Source of the DNA: [Clostridium] saccharolyticum WM1
GTDB lineage: Bacteria; Bacillota; Clostridia; Lachnospirales; Lachnospiraceae
Direction: 5' to 3'
Assembly (NCBI RefSeq): GCF_000144625.1
Contig: NC_014376.1
Location: 2,914,001-2,978,000 of the forward strand
Length of the DNA: 64,000 bases
The translations under genes and the position numbers were made by a program. The notes under the pieces are model-generated. The model was given only the letters and a program-made list of their open reading frames with translations, did not search any database and was not told the DNA's origin. Shown piece by piece: positions 8,730 to 18,437 of the stretch (the first letter of the stretch is position 1; every line of letters begins with the position of its first letter).

Positions 8730-9029
8730 TCACATTCCATATGTTGAAATATTGACAGATCCGTCCTCAAATACTTCGACTCCTTCCGATATAAGAAGTT
8801 CTCTTTGAATCGCTGCATATCTTTTATCCGTGATTGATATTTTGCCTTTGGAATTAATGATCCGGTGCCATGGGAGCTTGTACTTCTCAGACATAGAATG
8901 AAGTATCCTGACGACCTGCCTCGCACCTCTTGTATTTCCTGCAAGTCTTGCAACCTGTCCATAGCTCATAACTCGCCCATATGGAATTCCTTTTATTATT
9001 ACAAGGACTTCCTCAGTAAACAGTGTCAT
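8730..9029 (-). CDS. Alkyltransferase-like (ATL) DNA-lesion binding protein
   Basis: 99 residues, corresponding to the DNA-binding domain of O6-alkylguanine-DNA alkyltransferases. The PCHR active-site motif is replaced by PWHR (W54), the hallmark of ATL proteins, which flip out and bind O6-alkylguanine without repairing it and recruit nucleotide excision repair. The arginine finger (GARQVVR, R37) and helix-turn-helix (SYGQVARLAG) are kept. Start ATG 9029 follows AAGGAGAG; an ATG at 9050 is in frame but lies before that site. Confidence 0.9.
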   Translation of the reverse strand: MTLFTEEVLVIIKGIPYGRVMSYGQVARLAGNTRGARQVVRILHSMSEKYKLPWHRIINSKGKISITDKRYAAIQRELLISEGVEVFEDGSVNISTYGM

Positions 9030-9180
9030 TCCAACAACTCTCCTTATCATACCTTTAAAATTTAATCATTCATCATAGAGTACTGTTACTGTCAAAATAC
9101 GGATCCTCTGGAAGTATTTTTATAAAAATACATCTGAAATTTTAAGCCATATTATATATTATTGCAGAATCAAAGTACCT

Positions 9181-9531
9181 TCAGCTTCTTAAAATCTTTT
9201 CCATTGATTTACCTTTTGCCAATTCATCTACCAGTTTGTCAAGCCATCTGATTTTCTGCATGAGCGGGTCCTTGATTTCCTCGACACGGTGCCCGCAAAT
9301 CACGCCTGAAATTTTGGAGGCGTTGGAGTTTATCTGAGGAGCTTCACCAAAGAAGGTTTCGTAATCGACATTTTTCACAATCTGCGTTTGCAAGCCGTCA
9401 TCGTCATATCCCGTCAGCCAACGAATTACAGCATCAACTTCTGATTTTGAGCGTCCTTTGCGCTCTGCCTTTAGAACAAGAAGCTGATACACGCTGGAAA
9501 ACGCCATCTTGTAAATGCGTTCATTTGTCAT
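9181..9531 (-). CDS. DUF2200 family protein
   Basis: 116 residues, whole-length match in pattern to DUF2200: [42 protein letters not shown] and [16 protein letters not shown]. Members are small cytoplasmic proteins of unknown function. Lies 43 bases downstream of the acetyltransferase gene and reads in the same direction, so the two may be cotranscribed. Confidence 0.9.
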   Translation of the reverse strand: MTNERIYKMAFSSVYQLLVLKAERKGRSKSEVDAVIRWLTGYDDDGLQTQIVKNVDYETFFGEAPQINSNASKISGVICGHRVEEIKDPLMQKIRWLDKLVDELAKGKSMEKILRS

Positions 9532-9574
9532 AAAATTTTTCTCCGCTTTCTTTCTGCTTGATCCTCTTATATTT

Positions 9575-10324
9575 TCATTTTTTGAGTATTCTCTTTAAGC
9601 AGGCAGCATCTATCAAATTCACCGTCTCAAAATTTCCGTTATAAAACACACCCCAGTTGTTGAAAACGCAAGGCAATTCCTTTGCTTTTTGCAGCGTATC
9701 CACCTGAATGAAAGAGACCGGAACGTCATTTGTTTCACAATACTGTTTTATCATCTCAATGTTTTGAAAAATATAGGGGCATTGCATATCATAATAAATT
9801 GTTAGTTCTTTGCTTTCAATTTCTTGTTTTTTAACAGTTTGTGCGAACTTTGGCTTTGTTCCGTCAAATGAAAGTGCAAGTAATTCATATCCATTATGGG
9901 TAGTATCAACAACTTTAAATCCGAACTTTTTCGCAAATGATTGATCAGAAAGCCAAGATTTTTGTTTTTTTGCTCCGAGCATACAAATGCCGGATTTCCC
10001 CTTTTCTTTGGCATCAGCCAAACAGTACTCCATCAGAGATTTCCCATACCCTTTTCCTTTATGACTGCCAGAGACCCACAAGCAATACAGATAATAATAG
10101 TTGTCACCTGTTATGGGAACCCAGGCTGTTTCAAGAGGAGCATATTCAATAAAAACCGTAGCTCTTTCGTTTAACTTTCTAAAGACATGGCCTTCATTGA
10201 GCCGGTCTGAAAGCCATTTTCGCTTTGCATCAATACCTTGATGGGGTTTTTTACTGCGGATAATGCAGCATAAATGCTCATTGGCAAGGTTATCTGCTGT
10301 TAAGTTCACAAAATCAGTATTCAT
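9575..10324 (-). CDS. GNAT acetyltransferase with C-terminal thioredoxin-like YoaP domain
   Basis: 249 residues. Residues ~1-150 form the GNAT fold with the acetyl-CoA loop [18 protein letters not shown]; residues ~165-249 resemble the YoaP-type extension, with a thioredoxin-like strand and IYYDMQCPY keeping a single cysteine. The start at 10324 is chosen because GGAGGG lies just upstream; the longer frame from 10396 overlaps the end of the upstream hydrolase gene. Acetyl acceptor unknown. Confidence 0.85.
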   Translation of the reverse strand: MNTDFVNLTADNLANEHLCCIIRSKKPHQGIDAKRKWLSDRLNEGHVFRKLNERATVFIEYAPLETAWVPITGDNYYYLYCLWVSGSHKGKGYGKSLMEYCLADAKEKGKSGICMLGAKKQKSWLSDQSFAKKFGFKVVDTTHNGYELLALSFDGTKPKFAQTVKKQEIESKELTIYYDMQCPYIFQNIEMIKQYCETNDVPVSFIQVDTLQKAKELPCVFNNWGVFYNGNFETVNLIDAACLKRILKK

Positions 10325-10370
10325 GGATACCCTCCCTTCAAATCTAGACATGTGATCTTGTTTTTCCGCC

Positions 10371-11291
10371 TTATTGGCTATATTGGGCTGCATCATTCCC
10401 CATGTAGTGTGACGTGTCGTTCACCTGGCTAACAATGGCTTCGACTATGGATTCCCATGTTCCCTTAGGCATATCATGTCCCATTCCTTCGATCAAAAGT
10501 AATTTAGCATTAGGGATTGTGCGTGCTGTATCTTTTCCTGCTTCAACTGGAAACAAGGTATCTGCGGTACCATGAATCACCAGTGTTGGAATTGTTAATA
10601 ACGAAAGTTGTTGTCTCCTATCCCCATTAGCAACCAAAGCTGCATTTTGGCGTACAGCTCCTTGCGGATCATAAGAACGGTCATAGCTTTCTTCACAATA
10701 CCGTCTTGCACGTTCTTCTTCAAAAGGAAATCCCTTACTCCAAATATTTTTCCACATACGTAAAGTATAATCAATATACGCCTCCCTTCCAGATGGAGGT
10801 GTTGCTGTAACAATGGCCAATGTTTCCGGTGAAATTTGCGGATTATTCGGATTACCTGTAGATGACATAATAGAAATCAAACTACATATACGGAAAGGAT
10901 GCCTATAGGCAAAAACCTGAGCAATCGTGCCTCCCATAGAAGCACCGCAGATGTGAGCCTTCTTTATTTCCAACGCATCCAGCAAACCAGCCACATCATC
11001 AGCCATATCCTCCAATGTATATGCTGTCTTAATTGGTTTTCCCTCTTGTGCTGCCTGGTATATTCTTTTCATATCAGGAATACCCGCCCCATCGAATTTT
11101 GTAGATAATCCGGCATCGCGGTTATCAAAACGTATCACTTGTAAATTATTTTTTGCAAGCATTTCACAAAATTCCGGTTCCCAAAAATTAAGCTGCGCAC
11201 CATTTCCTGCTATAAGCACTATTGCAGGATTTGTCTTCTTTCCAAAAATTTCATATTCAATTTGTATGCCATTTGCCTTTACGTTTGCCAT
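10371..11291 (-). CDS. Alpha/beta hydrolase
   Basis: 306 residues. Oxyanion-hole region VLIAGNGAQ, nucleophile elbow GASMGG (serine about residue 121), acidic residue in VIHGTADTLFP and catalytic histidine in GMGHDMP near the C-terminus. Closest in pattern to esterase/3-oxoadipate enol-lactonase-like hydrolases; substrate unknown. It ends 46 bases before the acetyltransferase start on the same strand, so cotranscription is likely. Confidence 0.9.
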   Translation of the reverse strand: MANVKANGIQIEYEIFGKKTNPAIVLIAGNGAQLNFWEPEFCEMLAKNNLQVIRFDNRDAGLSTKFDGAGIPDMKRIYQAAQEGKPIKTAYTLEDMADDVAGLLDALEIKKAHICGASMGGTIAQVFAYRHPFRICSLISIMSSTGNPNNPQISPETLAIVTATPPSGREAYIDYTLRMWKNIWSKGFPFEEERARRYCEESYDRSYDPQGAVRQNAALVANGDRRQQLSLLTIPTLVIHGTADTLFPVEAGKDTARTIPNAKLLLIEGMGHDMPKGTWESIVEAIVSQVNDTSHYMGNDAAQYSQ

Positions 11292-11417
11292 ATCATAAAC
11301 CCCCGTTATTTTACTTTAGTATTTTTCTATTGATACCCCTTAATCATGTTGTATCACTTAAGCCTATCCCTCGCTGTAATGGCATGTTTTTCACATGGCA
11401 GAGAGAAAGATCAGTCA

Positions 11418-11765
11418 TTAAACATTTGCATCCGTTGCAAAGGCCTCTGTACCCATTGGTGAAATTGTGACATAAAGGCGCAGGATATCTTCACCGGTGT
11501 TTACAACCTGTAAGCTTTCCTGTCCATCAACCTGCATTAACTCGCCCACCTGCAATGGAGTTTCATTGCCATCGGTGACAACCTTGGCTTTCCCTTCCAT
11601 GACCTGCAGCAAAAGGGTTGATTCTAGATGTGTGTGTCCCGGAAGTATTTCCCCTTTTGCAATGTTTAGAACAAAGGCGATTACATTATCGCTTTTGAAA
11701 ATCATCCGCTTGGCAATTTTACCCTGAGGCACATGAAAATAATCATTGAAAATAAACTTGTTCAT
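11418..11765 (-). CDS. Single-domain cupin protein
   Basis: 115 residues, one double-stranded beta-helix. Cupin motif 1 is GEILPGHTHLESTLLLQVMEG (metal-binding H-x-H plus E), motif 2 is PLQVGELMQVDG, where the usual histidine is replaced. An AAAGGAGG site precedes the ATG. Small cupins of this type bind metals or small molecules; no specific role can be given. Confidence 0.85.
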   Translation of the reverse strand: MNKFIFNDYFHVPQGKIAKRMIFKSDNVIAFVLNIAKGEILPGHTHLESTLLLQVMEGKAKVVTDGNETPLQVGELMQVDGQESLQVVNTGEDILRLYVTISPMGTEAFATDANV

Positions 11766-11982
11766 AGATAAATCCTCCTTTATATTAAATTTAAAATTTA
11801 ATATACCCTAATTACCCATAAAATAACTAATTTCTTTTCTACAATATTTCAAACATCTTAATACCAAAAATGCACGGAAAAGGCTTCTGCTTTTATTCCC
11901 TTATTGCTCCAATGGGTTATCATCCTATTTAATGACTTCTGCAATGATGCAACGGTTTTTGTTTCACTCACACTAAAATGGC

Positions 11983-12633
11983 TTAAATAATCTTTGAATG
12001 GCTGAGAATATAAAACTCCTCCTGGCTTGGTTGGCATTTCTTTTCCTTCTTTTCAAAATTCAAATCAAACTGCTCTAATGCCGTTTCATCGATCTGATAG
12101 GCTTCGCTTTCGATATAGCGCCATTTTCTTTGATCCAGGCACCCCTCTGTTAACTCTTTTACCAGCATGGCTGCTGGGTAGAAGTCCTGATCGGTGCAAA
12201 TATTAAATTTTTTACAGCTTTTAAACCCACGGGAAACATAATTTTCAGGATTACCAAAAATTACAATGACGTCATACGACATCTCTTTTGCCTTATCAAA
12301 TGAATATTCAAGCAGGGCTTTTCCATATCCTTTTCTTTGAAAATCTGGATGAACACTCAGGGGGCCGAAGGTCAATATCTGCTTTTCACGTTTTTCCTCA
12401 TCTACGAGTTTTGCCTTGGTATACATGATATTTCCGATAATGCGATTGTCTTTTTCAAGAACAAAGTCCAGTTCAGGTATGAAATCCGGATGATTTCTCA
12501 TAACGTGCACCATATAATGTTCACTACAGCCCGGAACATTCAAATTCCAAAAGGCCTTTCTAGTTAAATCCTCCACTTTCCACAGATCCTTTGTCTGTTC
12601 ATTTCTAATTATATAGCTCTCTTTATTATTCAT
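11983..12633 (-). CDS. GNAT-family N-acetyltransferase
   Basis: 216 residues. GNAT core with LSVHPDFQRKGYGKALLEYSF (acetyl-CoA pyrophosphate loop Q/R-x-x-G-x-G/A) near residue 96 and the following VIVIFGNPENYVSRGF strand, as in predicted N-acetyltransferase YhbS-type proteins. Substrate unknown. Monocistronic by spacing. Confidence 0.88.
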   Translation of the reverse strand: MNNKESYIIRNEQTKDLWKVEDLTRKAFWNLNVPGCSEHYMVHVMRNHPDFIPELDFVLEKDNRIIGNIMYTKAKLVDEEKREKQILTFGPLSVHPDFQRKGYGKALLEYSFDKAKEMSYDVIVIFGNPENYVSRGFKSCKKFNICTDQDFYPAAMLVKELTEGCLDQRKWRYIESEAYQIDETALEQFDLNFEKKEKKCQPSQEEFYILSHSKII

Positions 12634-12741
12634 TTTACCTTCCTCTGAATGTTACCATAACCTCTGGATTCCCCACCCCCGGAGGCGGATTATATTTAAT
12701 GTGCATTATTTCGATACAATCCTACAAATTGCAAGGAGTAT

Positions 12742-14076
12742 TTATCTCATATCAGTTTCTGCCTTTTTTTGTATTGAAACTTTGGTATTCATTCTAAATA
12801 TCTCATCCAATACTCTGCCGTCACAAGGACCGAACTCAACGCCGAGGATCTCTGCAATCGTAGGGGCTATATCTACCATCTGGATTTCTCCCAACTGGTA
12901 TTCTTTCTTAATACAATTTCCTGATACTACAAAGCAGCATTGATACTCAGGTTTCTCCGGTGAATACCCATGCGTTGCATACTTTCTATTCTCTTTCTCC
13001 AAGTCAGTTACAAGGGGCCCGGTAAGGCTGTCATCAAAACAATAACCAGTTTTTGCTTCCAGCATATATCCAGATACCGGGAACGCATGAAAATGTTCCA
13101 GTTCTTCTCCGGTATAGATCCTCTCAATGCCTAAGCTTTTCTCTTCCGCCGCTTTTAAAAGAATCTGAAGTACACGCTGCTTTGCTTCCTCGTCATTTTC
13201 CTTTAAGTGCAAATAGGCAGACCCTCCTGTGGACTGTATATAGGCTCTCCAAAGCATTTTTCCCTTTTCTTCATAAATAAGGCCTTCTTTTTTTAATAAT
13301 TGATTCAGCTTTACCTTGTATCTTACATTTTTCTGCCCATGGTCACCCAACACCAGAAAAACCGTTTCCTCAAAAATGCCTGCCTCCCGAACTGCCTCTA
13401 TCACCTTACCGATTCTTTCATCCACGCGGTTCAGAACCTTATCAATCTCCGGACTGTCTGTCCCATAATGATGCTTCGCATCGTCCAGTTCAATGAAATG
13501 CATCATGAGAAATTCCGGTTTTTTGCTTCGTATGGTGTCTTTTCCGCACATGGCTGTAAAATCATCCAGATAAGGCTGCTCTATCCCTTTTCTTAATTTT
13601 CCATATTTTTTCTCAAGCGCTATGCAAAAAAATGGACTCCCATTTTTTAAGATCTTAAGAGATTGATTTTCACGTCCGATTGTCTTTATCTCAGGCAGAT
13701 TATAGCGAATGGAGGCATATCCGGTAACAGGCCATAGGATTCCGGCTGATTTCATTTTATGTTTTCTCAAAGCATCGTACACAGCAGGTACCTTGATATC
13801 CTTTTTAAACCAGAACCACGCCTGCTCTTCTTCATCAATGAAAGGCTGGAGAGGGGTATTATGATAGATTCCATGCTTATCCGGATAAACGCCGGTCACC
13901 ATAGTGGTATGCACTACATAGGTAAGAGTCGGATAGACGCTTTTTAATTTTGTGCTGAACGCTCCGCTTTTTATTAATCGGGAAAGGTTGGGAAGCCGAC
14001 TTGCCTTTTCCCAGTTATCTTCAGAAAATGCATCATAGGAGATCACTACCAAATGCTTTGCTTTTCCTTTGCTCAT
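12742..14076 (-). CDS. Alkaline-phosphatase-superfamily nucleotide pyrophosphatase/phosphodiesterase
   Basis: 444 residues. Metal-ligand and nucleophile region SVYPTLTYVVHTTMVTG (threonine nucleophile near residue 48) with later LGDHGQ and ATHGYSP motifs supplying Asp-His and His metal ligands, as in the two-zinc ENPP branch. There is no signal peptide, so a cytoplasmic enzyme is predicted. Start ATG 14076 is preferred over 14100 because GGAG is eight bases upstream. Single gene. Confidence 0.88.
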   Translation of the reverse strand: MSKGKAKHLVVISYDAFSEDNWEKASRLPNLSRLIKSGAFSTKLKSVYPTLTYVVHTTMVTGVYPDKHGIYHNTPLQPFIDEEEQAWFWFKKDIKVPAVYDALRKHKMKSAGILWPVTGYASIRYNLPEIKTIGRENQSLKILKNGSPFFCIALEKKYGKLRKGIEQPYLDDFTAMCGKDTIRSKKPEFLMMHFIELDDAKHHYGTDSPEIDKVLNRVDERIGKVIEAVREAGIFEETVFLVLGDHGQKNVRYKVKLNQLLKKEGLIYEEKGKMLWRAYIQSTGGSAYLHLKENDEEAKQRVLQILLKAAEEKSLGIERIYTGEELEHFHAFPVSGYMLEAKTGYCFDDSLTGPLVTDLEKENRKYATHGYSPEKPEYQCCFVVSGNCIKKEYQLGEIQMVDIAPTIAEILGVEFGPCDGRVLDEIFRMNTKVSIQKKAETDMR

Positions 14077-14237
14077 TTTTCCAGCTCCATTATCTTTCAT
14101 CTTAATTTTATTCCGCAGTTCTTCTCTTTTTGTTTAACTTTATTATTGAATCCTCCTTCCAGCTTTTATAATCCAACTATATCATAATGTTAAGCATCAA
14201 CATGTAAAAACATGGTAAAAGAGCATGGCTTTCTAAT

Positions 14238-14438
14238 TTATTTATGATCCATTCCTCTCTGTACTCTCCCTACGGTTCCCCCTTCTAACATCACTTTAAT
14301 ACCTCTTGGATGATTGGGAGCATTGGTTAATATTCTTTGCACGACACCTTCCGTTAATTTCCCTGTTCTTTGATCCTGTTTTTGTATCACCATAACCCGG
14401 TCACCAATCTTAATATCTTTCCTAACGGTTCCGTCCAT
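14238..14438 (-). CDS. YwbE family protein
   Basis: 66 residues. Family core RKDIKIGDRVMVIQKQDQRTGKLTEGVV, then NHPRGIKVMLEGGTVGRV, matching small YwbE proteins of Bacillus and Clostridia, function unknown (KOW/SH3-like small barrel likely). Start ATG 14438 has AAAGGG six bases upstream; the longer frame from 14483 lacks a comparable site. Confidence 0.9.
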   Translation of the reverse strand: MDGTVRKDIKIGDRVMVIQKQDQRTGKLTEGVVQRILTNAPNHPRGIKVMLEGGTVGRVQRGMDHK

Positions 14439-14697
14439 TTTTATCCCTTTCATTCTGGCTTTTACAGGTAATATTTTTCCCATTTGCCAAATTTTCTTTA
14501 AAATACTATGTGATAATATCTCTATTTTGATTGATCCAATTGGAATTGTTTTTCTCTAAAGACCACTATTGTTTCAAAAAAGTGTTCGTAAAGCTTAGCT
14601 TTGGGGCATATACAATCAGGCTTGGAATAATGCCGAAAGAACAAGTCAAAGAAATAGTTATGGGGTAATATCATGATTCACATTGCCTTGTTTAGGA

Positions 14698-15114
14698 TCA
14701 ATCATATATTACAGCTTTCCCTTGTTCCTGTAACGTTCTTAAGGATGCAAGCATATGATATATTTCTTCATCTGAATGTCTTTCCCATGAACCTAATTCA
14801 GCTATTATTTTCAAAGGAAACTTAGACCTATAAGAACGTGTAGGATTCCCTGGAAATCTTTTGTCAGTTAAGTTTGGATCATTTTCAAAATCACCTAATG
14901 GCTCTACCAAATAAATTCTTTCTTTTAATTTAGATTTTGCCAATTCTGCACCCCATTTAGCAGCATCTAATGTTGCAGTAAAATATATATAATTAGACTT
15001 TTTATTTTGGTAATTTGATAAGTGCTGTGGTTTTAATAAATCTCCAATTTTTAATTCCGCTTTCGTACCATGAAAGAAAGGTCCTTTATCCAAAACATCA
15101 ACTTTGTTATCCAT
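14698..15114 (-). CDS. arr: NAD+-dependent rifampin ADP-ribosyltransferase (Arr-like)
   Basis: 138 residues, the standard Arr length. Signatures: PFFHGTKAELKIGD at residues ~12-25, YIYFTATLDAAKWGAE, YLVEPLGDFENDPN and NPTRSYRSKFPLKI. Arr transfers ADP-ribose from NAD+ to rifamycins and so inactivates them. Located within 6 kb of a chloramphenicol acetyltransferase and an ABC-F gene, a loose resistance neighbourhood. Confidence 0.93.
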   Translation of the reverse strand: MDNKVDVLDKGPFFHGTKAELKIGDLLKPQHLSNYQNKKSNYIYFTATLDAAKWGAELAKSKLKERIYLVEPLGDFENDPNLTDKRFPGNPTRSYRSKFPLKIIAELGSWERHSDEEIYHMLASLRTLQEQGKAVIYD

Positions 15115-15320
15115 ACTTATCCACCTCTTCTATTTTTAGATTTCCATTTAAGATTGTAATATAGAAATTATTAAAAAAATAGACTATAAATGATCTACAA
15201 ATAATGATATAATATAAGCAGAGAGGGTATATTCCTACCAGCTATCTTTTATTAGCATCATGGGAATTTCTTGGATCTTAAATGCAGAAGCATATGATCC
15301 TGCCAATCAAGTAACGATCT

Positions 15321-15899
15321 TCATAAGTTCTTATGGACAATTTCTTTTAGAACAGGTAAAACATCATTTTCAAACCATGGATTTCGACTCAACCATCCAA
15401 GATTTAAAGGAGAAGGATGAACCAACGGAAAATATTCCGGTAAGTATTTTTGGAAATTTCTCACTGTTTCAGTTAAACTTTTCTGACGTTTTTTATTTAA
15501 ATAGTATTTCTGTGCATAGCTGCCGATTAGAATTATGATTTCAATATTTGGCATCTCATCCAGTAAACGTGGATGCCATTTTTCAGCAAAGCCTTTTCTA
15601 GGTGGGGCATCACCGCTTTTCGCTTTTCCTGGATAATAGAAATCCATAGGCAAATGGGCGATTCGATTCGTTTGATAAAATATCTCACGAGATACTCCCA
15701 GCCACTCTCTTAATCGGTCACCACTTAAATCATTCCAAAACAATTGTGTTGCTTCTGCTTTACGTCCCGGTGCTTGCCCAACTATGGCAATGCGAGCATC
15801 TACAGAAACTTTAAATAATGGTGGAATACCCATTTTGGTATAGGATTCGTTCATTGGGTCATCCATAATTTCTTGTTTGATTTTTTCGAATATCATCAC
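15321..15899 (-). CDS. Uracil-DNA glycosylase family protein
   Basis: 192 residues. Uracil-DNA glycosylase-like fold with IVGQAPGRKAEAT (motif 1, GQ-A-P-G), the Tyr/Trp region GDRLREWLGVSREIFYQ, LIGSYAQKYYL and the motif HPSPLN near the C-terminus. This branch (YqfB-like uracil-DNA glycosylase family) includes members of uncertain activity. DNA repair role inferred. Single gene. Confidence 0.88.
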   Translation of the reverse strand: MMIFEKIKQEIMDDPMNESYTKMGIPPLFKVSVDARIAIVGQAPGRKAEATQLFWNDLSGDRLREWLGVSREIFYQTNRIAHLPMDFYYPGKAKSGDAPPRKGFAEKWHPRLLDEMPNIEIIILIGSYAQKYYLNKKRQKSLTETVRNFQKYLPEYFPLVHPSPLNLGWLSRNPWFENDVLPVLKEIVHKNL

Positions 15900-16356
15900 A
15901 TGTCACTTCCATTGTAATTTTATAACATTTATCGTTACCATATTATTAGTTACTAGTTCTGTGTATTCCATTCCATCCACTCCCTCTGCTCCTTTGTTTC
16001 TTACGACTTGCAAATATGCGGTATGAAGATTGTCTTTACTTACTATTTGCTCCATTAGACTACATCTGATTGAGCAGTTAATGCATTGTCCAAGAAATAC
16101 TGTTCCGGAAGATTACGAATGCCATGGTCAGAAGACTTGCCAAATCGTTGTAGAAAACTAAAAACACAGTAGATATACCGCCGCCCTAATCGGGCGGCGA
16201 ACTTATTGACCTGGACTGGTTCTTTACCATTTACTTAATTACAAGGAAGCATTTTACATTTCTTATGCAAGAATACACTGGATTATATTGGTTTTATAGT
16301 GATATAGCACTGAACCGATTTCAATAACTACTCAGTGCTATATTTTTAACTGATAT
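15900..16356 (+). other. Gene-poor stretch with a strong hairpin and a short frame
   Basis: No full gene. A perfect 8-bp hairpin CGCCGCCC/GGGCGGCG (16179-16199) has no T-run on either side. A 43-codon frame on the plus strand from a TTG at 16030 to a stop at 16161 ends with a coding-like cysteine-containing stretch (HCPRN, YECHGQKTC) and may be the tail of a lost gene. Confidence 0.35.
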
Positions 16357-17379
16357 TTAATCAAGTTTTAAACGAGAATCTACTTTGAATTTTTTTCTTG
16401 AAGGATTTCCTTCGACACGCCATATTTGATTTCGTTTTAGATCATAGACAACAGACCAAACGGTATCTGCACCTTGTTTACGATTATACTGACACATAAA
16501 TCCGTGTTTCCCAGCCAAAATATCTTTAGCAAAAGATACATTATAACAATCTTTATGCTGTTGAAGTGCGGTGCGGGCTGTTAGATAACGTTGGTTTGAA
16601 CGCCAGTCATCAATGTCTGGATTTTTGTAAAGTTGCATTTTTTCAGAATTAAAATTATTGGCTGTTGCAACAAATTGTTCTCCATTATGGGGACGAATGA
16701 CATCAATATTTTTTGGATTACATTCCACAACAACAATCTCTCCACGTTTATCTGCGATAGTTAGTGTCTGTGCTGATGCAATAGGAAGCTTATGAAGTTC
16801 TTCAATTGCTTCAGCAGTAGTTTTACATTTTTCCAAAAGATATCGTGTCAGCATACCGGCGTTAAATCCCGGCTTCCGCAGTTTAGGATAAACAAACGTA
16901 AGCCCAACTGCTAAGCCATGATGATTAACACCATCTTCCATCTGTACAAAAGCAGTTGTATTTCCATTGAATGAATAGCTTCCTTTGAGATTATAAAGGC
17001 AATTCATATAGAGCTTTTCAAGACTCACCAAAAAGTCGCTATTTCTTGCAAATACAATTTCATTATTTGTGCTGAAAGCAAAGCAAGTACATTTGTTATC
17101 AAATTCAAAGCAGTACATTGAAAAAAGCAGTGCGTGTAGAGTTTCGACTGACACGTTGTTTCCATCAGCAATGCCATGTATCTCTTCTAATATCTCAGGA
17201 AAATATTTTTGATATTCTGTAAGGCATTCTTTTGCAAACTCATATTTATCCTCTGTTAGCTTAAAGGTAGGGCAACAATCAAGTTTATTGCCATTTTTAA
17301 GGATTAATCCACCCCATTTATAACCAACTTCGTAGTGTGTTCCGGTAAATCTTCCATGATACATTTTTATACTCTCCAT
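16357..17379 (-). CDS. C45-family autoproteolytic acyltransferase/hydrolase
   Basis: 340 residues. The Ntn-hydrolase nucleophile cysteine lies in KCTCFAFS at about residue 98, followed by ARNSDFLV with the conserved R-N-x-D, and ANNFNSEKM downstream; the layout matches peptidase C45 (acyl-CoA:6-aminopenicillanate acyltransferase-like and bile-acid/choloylglycine-like hydrolases). Unlike penicillin acyltransferase there is no clear long propeptide beyond the usual ~95 residues. Substrate unknown. Divergent from the chloramphenicol acetyltransferase gene. Confidence 0.85.
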   Translation of the reverse strand: MESIKMYHGRFTGTHYEVGYKWGGLILKNGNKLDCCPTFKLTEDKYEFAKECLTEYQKYFPEILEEIHGIADGNNVSVETLHALLFSMYCFEFDNKCTCFAFSTNNEIVFARNSDFLVSLEKLYMNCLYNLKGSYSFNGNTTAFVQMEDGVNHHGLAVGLTFVYPKLRKPGFNAGMLTRYLLEKCKTTAEAIEELHKLPIASAQTLTIADKRGEIVVVECNPKNIDVIRPHNGEQFVATANNFNSEKMQLYKNPDIDDWRSNQRYLTARTALQQHKDCYNVSFAKDILAGKHGFMCQYNRKQGADTVWSVVYDLKRNQIWRVEGNPSRKKFKVDSRLKLD

Positions 17380-17517
17380 TCATAATATTGAGAGTTGACG
17401 TCATCTCTTGTAATAAGCGTAACTGAATAAAAATTTTATGTCAATGAATAATTCATGAATTTTAAATTTAATGGTAATGACTCGTTTGCTTTTGCAACGT
17501 AGATCTGTGTACTTTTG

Positions 17518-17528
17518 TATGGTATAAT
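17518..17528 (+). promoter_or_regulatory. Extended -10 promoter of the chloramphenicol acetyltransferase gene
   Basis: TGG followed by TATAAT at 17523-17528, 35 bases before the start codon. No good -35 box at the usual distance, as expected for an extended -10 promoter. Confidence 0.55.
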
Positions 17529-17562
17529 AAAATAACGAAAATAACTTGAAAGGAAATCTACA

Positions 17563-18195
17563 ATGTTTCAAAAAATTGACCGCTCCACATGGAAGCGTGA
17601 GGAATATTTTAACCATTACTTTTCCAATCTACCTTGTACCTACAGCATGACGTTGCAGCTTGATATAACTATTTTACGGAAGAAAAATTTGAGTCTATAT
17701 CCAACCATGCTTTATCTTATTACAAGTGTCGTCAATCGTCATGAGGAATTTCGTACAGCATTGGACAATAGCGGAGATGTAGGCGTATACGATTATCTTT
17801 CTCCTTGTTATACGGTCTTTCACAAAGAAAGCGAAACCTTCTCTAACCTATGGACAACATATAGTCCTGACTATGAAAAGTTTTGTGCAGATTACAAAAA
17901 GGATATTCAGGAATATGGCTCTATTGATCGTATGATAGCCAAGCCTCATGCCCCGGAAAACACCTTTCCAGTATCTATGATTCCATGGTCGAGCTTCGAT
18001 GGTTTTAACCTCAATCTACAAAAAGGGTATGACTATTTATTACCAATTATCACAATGGGTAAGTTTAAGGTTGTAAATGGGCGATACTTTTTACCACTTG
18101 CTGTGCAAGTGCATCATGCTGTTTGCGATGGGTTTCATCTGTCACGGTTTTTCAATGAACTACAAGAACTGATTGAACAATTCCTCAAAAATTAA
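17563..18195 (+). CDS. cat: Type A chloramphenicol O-acetyltransferase
   Basis: 210 residues, cytoplasmic trimer expected. Transfers acetyl from acetyl-CoA to chloramphenicol. The active site HHAVCDGFH lies at residues 184-192 (catalytic H185), with PVSMIPWSSFDGFN (substrate pocket) at ~136-150 and an N-terminus MFQKIDRSTWKREEYFNHY typical of type A CAT. GAAAGGA precedes the ATG. No stem-loop attenuator of the catP/cat86 kind was seen in the short leader. Confidence 0.95.
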   Translation: MFQKIDRSTWKREEYFNHYFSNLPCTYSMTLQLDITILRKKNLSLYPTMLYLITSVVNRHEEFRTALDNSGDVGVYDYLSPCYTVFHKESETFSNLWTTYSPDYEKFCADYKKDIQEYGSIDRMIAKPHAPENTFPVSMIPWSSFDGFNLNLQKGYDYLLPIITMGKFKVVNGRYFLPLAVQVHHAVCDGFHLSRFFNELQELIEQFLKN

Positions 18196-18244
18196 CCTGT
18201 AAAGGAGCCGCTACACTTCGATTTGTGTATCGGCCTTTTGTTCG

Positions 18245-18376
18245 TTATAAACCGAGTATAGTCCAAAGATAAAACGGTGCAGTTAAGGTGAACACCAAAC
18301 ATGCAAAAAGGATTGCCGGTGCTGCCCACTCAAATTGACCATGTTTCCGATAATCTAAATAAGCAACATGGCAATA
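18245..18376 (-). pseudogene. 3' remnant of a membrane-protein gene
   Basis: About 43 codons between an upstream in-frame stop and a TAA. The translation includes YLDYRKHGQFEWAAPA, then a hydrophobic helix (ILFACLVFTLTAPFYLW). No start codon or ribosome site. It looks like the last membrane segment of a lost gene, family not recognised. Confidence 0.4.
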
Positions 18377-18437
18377 TTAGGCTTTTCAAGTAAATTAATA
18401 TTTCCTTCACCGAGAATTAGGTGATATTTTTTTTGTA

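Noticed and set aside
8699..8962. 87-codon minus-strand frame
   Set aside because: It is a shifted-frame shadow of the ATL gene.
10371..10396. Longer start for the GNAT/YoaP gene at 10396
   Set aside because: The 24 extra codons overlap the hydrolase gene end and the GGAGGG ribosome site fits the start at 10324.
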